The translations under genes and the position numbers were made by a program. 64,000 nucleotides of DNA, taken from Sipunculus nudus. Lineage: Eukaryota; Annelida; Sipuncula; Golfingiida; Sipunculidae. The notes under the pieces are model-generated. The model did no database searches and was not told where the DNA came from. It saw only the letters and a list, made by a program, of their open reading frames with translations. Location: assembly GCA_026874595.1 (NCBI GenBank), contig CM049322.1, forward strand, positions 30,755,340 through 30,819,339. Reading direction: 5' to 3'. Each line of letters starts with the position of its first letter. Position 1 is the stretch's first letter. This document shows positions 38,601 through 43,555 of the stretch, in pieces.

Positions 38601-41600
38601 TATGGGGCTTGTAAGTACCCCCCAAAATAATAAAAAAAATTGATACAAACCCTCCAATATCTTTATAATTATTGCATGAATTGTCATGAAACTTGCCTTG
38701 AATATTGACCATTATTAGTTTTCCCTGCTCCCGAAAAGTGGTGGCGCAACCTATATTTTTTTCATATTTCTATGAATATTTTTCTATTTTTTTACTAAAA
38801 AAATTCAACACTCATGTCAGTTTCTCAGCTGTGATACTATCTAGTGTCCCAAAGCCTGGTGTGTTTATTGATCACAAGATGATGCCCTATAGTAATTACC
38901 CTGTCTGTCTGTTCCTCTAGCTGTCTGGCTCTCCAAATTTGTTTCCAGATGATAACTTCAGCTTGGATTGACATAAGGATTTCAAACATGACTTAAACAT
39001 GGCCCACCACTAAAGAAAGAACCTGTTTGATTTTTGGGTCAAGAGGTCATAGGTCAAAGTCACAGGACTGACTTATTTTAAAAGATCAAGGCTGCATTTT
39101 AAGCCAAGCTTTTCATCCAAAACTTTCCATCTTGCATTTTTATCTGACTTGCCAGTATGGGGAGATCAAAAATGAATTTGGGGTCACAAGGTCAAAGTCA
39201 CAGGGCTCATCTGTTTACAAATTAGTTTCCAGATGGTAACTCCAGTTTAATTTGACATATTGGTTTTAAATTTAATTTATATATGGCTCACCACTAAAGT
39301 AAAAACCTGTTTGATTTAGGGTCCAAAGGTCAAAGGTCAAGGTCACAGGACATATTTCTTTAAAGAAATGTGTATGCATTTCAAGCCAAACTTTTCATCA
39401 CAAACCTTCCATCTTTAAGATATTACTCACCTGCCAATAGGGGAAAATTCTTTTGATTTGGGGTCAAAGGGTCAAAGGTCAAGGTCACAGGGCCCATCCA
39501 TTTACAAATTAGTTTATGGATGATAATTCTGCTTTGGCTAGACAGATTGGCTTCAAACATGATTTATGAATGACCCACCACTTAAGTAAGAACAAATTTG
39601 ATATTCAGGGTCCAGAGGTCAAATGTAAAGGTCACCAGAGCCACAACCTTAAAATGATCGTGGATACACTGTTAATCAAACTTTTCATCCCAAACTTTCC
39701 TTCTTTCATTATTGGCTTACTTGCCCACAGTAGAAATAAATCTGTAGATTTTGAGGTAACCTGGTCAGAAGTTAAGATCATTGGACCCACTTTCTTTTAA
39801 AAGATCATACCATAAACTCAATCCTGCAAGTTCAAGAATAATAAGTTCTTAGATATTTTGGTCACAAGGTCATTGGTTAAGGTCACAGGACCGTCATTCT
39901 GAAAAATGTCTTTCAAAATATCCTTATAGATGAAAACAGCTGAGCGTCGAGACCCCTGTGTCCCTAGTTTTTCATGAAAATGTCCGGTTAAAGTGTGTTT
40001 TTTCTTGTTTGGCTCATTACTTAATTGCTAATGAAGATATTTTAATTAAATTTACTGGACTGATGAACAGTTACAACAACCAGCACAGCTATGAAAACTT
40101 ATTTTCAGTTTTTTTTTCAACATATTTTAATTTCAGGGGCAGTAATTAGCATTTAACGAAAATAATTTGCACAAATCTCTACCCAGCTCAGTTTAAAGTT
40201 TTAAATTAATTCTTCATAACTCAGCAACCACTTTCCATGTTACTTTCATATTTCATTTTCCATTGTACAGGGGGTTGGGGATCCCCCCCCTGTGATAGAG
40301 GATCCGAAGGTGAAAGTCCCTGTTGTTCACGAACAAGTCAGGTTAAAGTTTTTAGATCAGCTTCTGTGGATAAGGGTTAAAGCACAGGGCTCAAACCAGG
40401 AGGTCGTGAGTTCAAATCAAGACGGTGAGATACTGACAGTCTGCCCCGCCGCAGGGTGAACGCTCTGCAGGCTTAATGGGAAGGCTGTGCCCCACAGGCG
40501 GTTTCACTCACAAACGAGCTTGTCTTTGGGGGTTCCTCGGTGTTATTACCCAGCAGTGATGATGGTTACACACACAGGACCCACAGGTGCGGTAGACACC
40601 AGGCCTGGGTGATACCAGGATAAAAAAATAATATGATAGTAAGCGACAGCTTCCACCCTGTCATTAGTCCCAAACCAAAATAGAGCTCTGCAAGTATACT
40701 TACTTAGATAAAGAATTAGATAAGAGAACATAACAAATGAAGGCGTTTATCTCCACAAAAAAAGACTTTGCTTTCTTTTCCCTAAAGAAAGACCAACAAT
40801 GAAGAATTCAACAACAAGTGTACAGCGTCATGGCAGCAGGGCCTATCTGACCTGGGAGAGACCAGGTGGGGTGTATGAAACACAGCGTATTGAGCAGCAT
40901 GATACTACAGGTCAGAGACAGGAGAGAAGTACAGGGGTCTGTACACCACCGACATGTCAGGTGTCAGAGAACCTGACAGTGGATACCTCAAGCTACAACG
41001 TGACTGGTCTGGTCCAAGGTCGTACTTATCGGTTTGTTCTGGTGCTGTTCTATAAAGGAGACGAGGTGAAGCGACAGGGGTTTACACAACCTGTGGAAAA
41101 AAGTGAGCATTTATCTCTTCAGGAACTTCTTTGTCTTATATCTGGCTGAGAAGATCTGAATAACTATATCTCTCAGTACAGAAGCACAATGTTATATAAT
41201 CGTATATGAATACATGTACATGTAAAACAGATATTCCTTTCTGTCATAAAAAGGTGTGAAAAAACATAATAACTAATCAACTTATGAATTAGTTGATTAT
41301 CATTAAAATTGATTTGTCTTTTTCTTAATTTGTCATCCTCGAATAAAATATTAAATGGTGTTTGGTAAGGTGTTCCACAGTGAAGTAGCCTTAGACGAAA
41401 TTGATTCGATTCCAAATAATACAACATTTATGCATTATTTGAAAATTATTATTTAAAAGGATAACAGTTAACAATAAAATGATCCCACAACTTAATATTC
41501 CGTGGACCTATGTGATGTTTTATGGGTTTTCCCTTCTTCAATTATTAATATTTTTGTTAAATATGAAATTTGGTGTTTGTTGAATATTCATCATCTGAAT

Positions 41601-43476
41601 CTGCTAACCCTTGAATATATTAAAACTTGATAAAGAACCTGCAGGAAACACTGATTAACTGATCTCACCCTTAACTGTTTAGATCCAAATTCAGCTGGTG
41701 GGCTAAATGCCGGAGCTGTGGCTGGTGGTATCATTGGATCTCTGCTGGCCATCATTACTATTTCTGCTCTTGTTTGGATTTTCTGTCGCAGAAACACACA
41801 GGAGCATAAAGGTATGTGTTAACATTTTTATAAATTGCTGACTGACGTAGAACATTTTTCGTAATTCTACTTTTTCATTAAAATCTGAAAAATATATATG
41901 AAATTTATCGTACTTTTCAATTAAAATTGCGGAACATAAAGGTATACATTTTCATGCTTAATGCATGTGTCCATGGATGTGTAACATATTTAATATTCAT
42001 AATAATATGCTTATATTATGATGTTATATAATGATGACTTATGAGAAGATGCTAATATGGCATGTTTATGACCTATTCTGTCAGAAAATTATTCTTTTGT
42101 TTATAAGTAGATTTGTTTTTGATCATAAATCATTTTTAAAGAAACTGGTCAATGCCATAAATCCAAAAGAGAAAAGGATAGAGAAGACAGTCTTCCAGGT
42201 ATCGCTATTTAATTACCAGATACTTTATAATATCTGAGGCATTTTTATTGTATGTAAGTCAATTTTAACATGTTTTAGAACCCAATTTATTTGAACAGCA
42301 TCTCTCAGTTTTATTTCAACCTTGTGTATCATACTCTTGTCATGTGGCAAAAATATTGTGTGTTCAAACTTCATATTTTAATCATACTCAACGTTGTCTG
42401 ATATATACCTACTTCTTGTCCCTTAGTCTAAGGTATAGATTACTTATATTTATGATTAAATCTGATTACCTATATTCAATATTTGTTTTAATGTGTATTT
42501 TATGGCAACCGCAAGATTTAAACTTTCTTCCAGAGCAAACCTATGAATTTCTGAATAAACCCATGGAGTATGAAAACCTGAAGATGAACAGATGTGAAGG
42601 TACGGTATGGAGTTTATTGTTAATACGGATGTGTTGGTTTACCTTCTGTGGTTTTGGTACTTATTTTATTATACATTACAACATTAGCCACCCTGATAAA
42701 CTGGGAAACCTCTGCAGTTACTTACAAAATAGATCTGTTACTGAATAATTGAAATGTTATATTTTTATCGAAATATTGAATGTCATTAACGGAATGGGCA
42801 TTTAATTGAAAATTACGCAAGGTATGTGGCTTACAACAAAATGATTGAAATTTAGGGGGGGGGGGGGTTATATATAACGCCTAGATATTGTTTGATTTTA
42901 CCATTGGTACTGAACACTACAAATTATTGCAAGTACCTACAACTCTTTGTTATGACATTTACTAAATGTAAGATTTGCATTAAACATTATATCTTTTTCT
43001 TAGAGAAAACTTACCAGGATCTTCAGAAGATAACAGACTATGAGAATGTTACAAGAAATGATGAGATAAAAGGTACGTAAATCTCAATAGTGTCTTCTTG
43101 TGCATTTTTAGTGATTCTGCTGTACGTAACTTAATATTACATGCCCTTTGATTCCTGATGCATTTCTTTGGTTCACTATCTTTGAAATACTAAAAGTTGC
43201 TTTTCCAAATTAGTAGATGAAACATACCTCTGGGTTTACATGAAAATTAAATGTTATATATATATATATATGAGACCTTTCAGGTTCCGAGATCATTTAT
43301 TTTTATACGTCACCACATATGCATTTGAGTGTCTCATGCGTATCTGCTAAGCTTACAAACATATACTGAAGGTGAATAGCCAGGGGAAGCTGATTGGATG
43401 TCAATGTATCACGCTTGATGTGCCGAGTCGTCGTCGGGGTTCATCGTGTGATATCAGTCTTTATGCTCGTGCCATG

Positions 43477-43555
<79 letters not shown>

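Noticed and set aside
42344-42748. 134-codon frame treated as a single protein
   Set aside because: Only the part at 42534-42599 is exon. The rest is intron read-through with no splice support.
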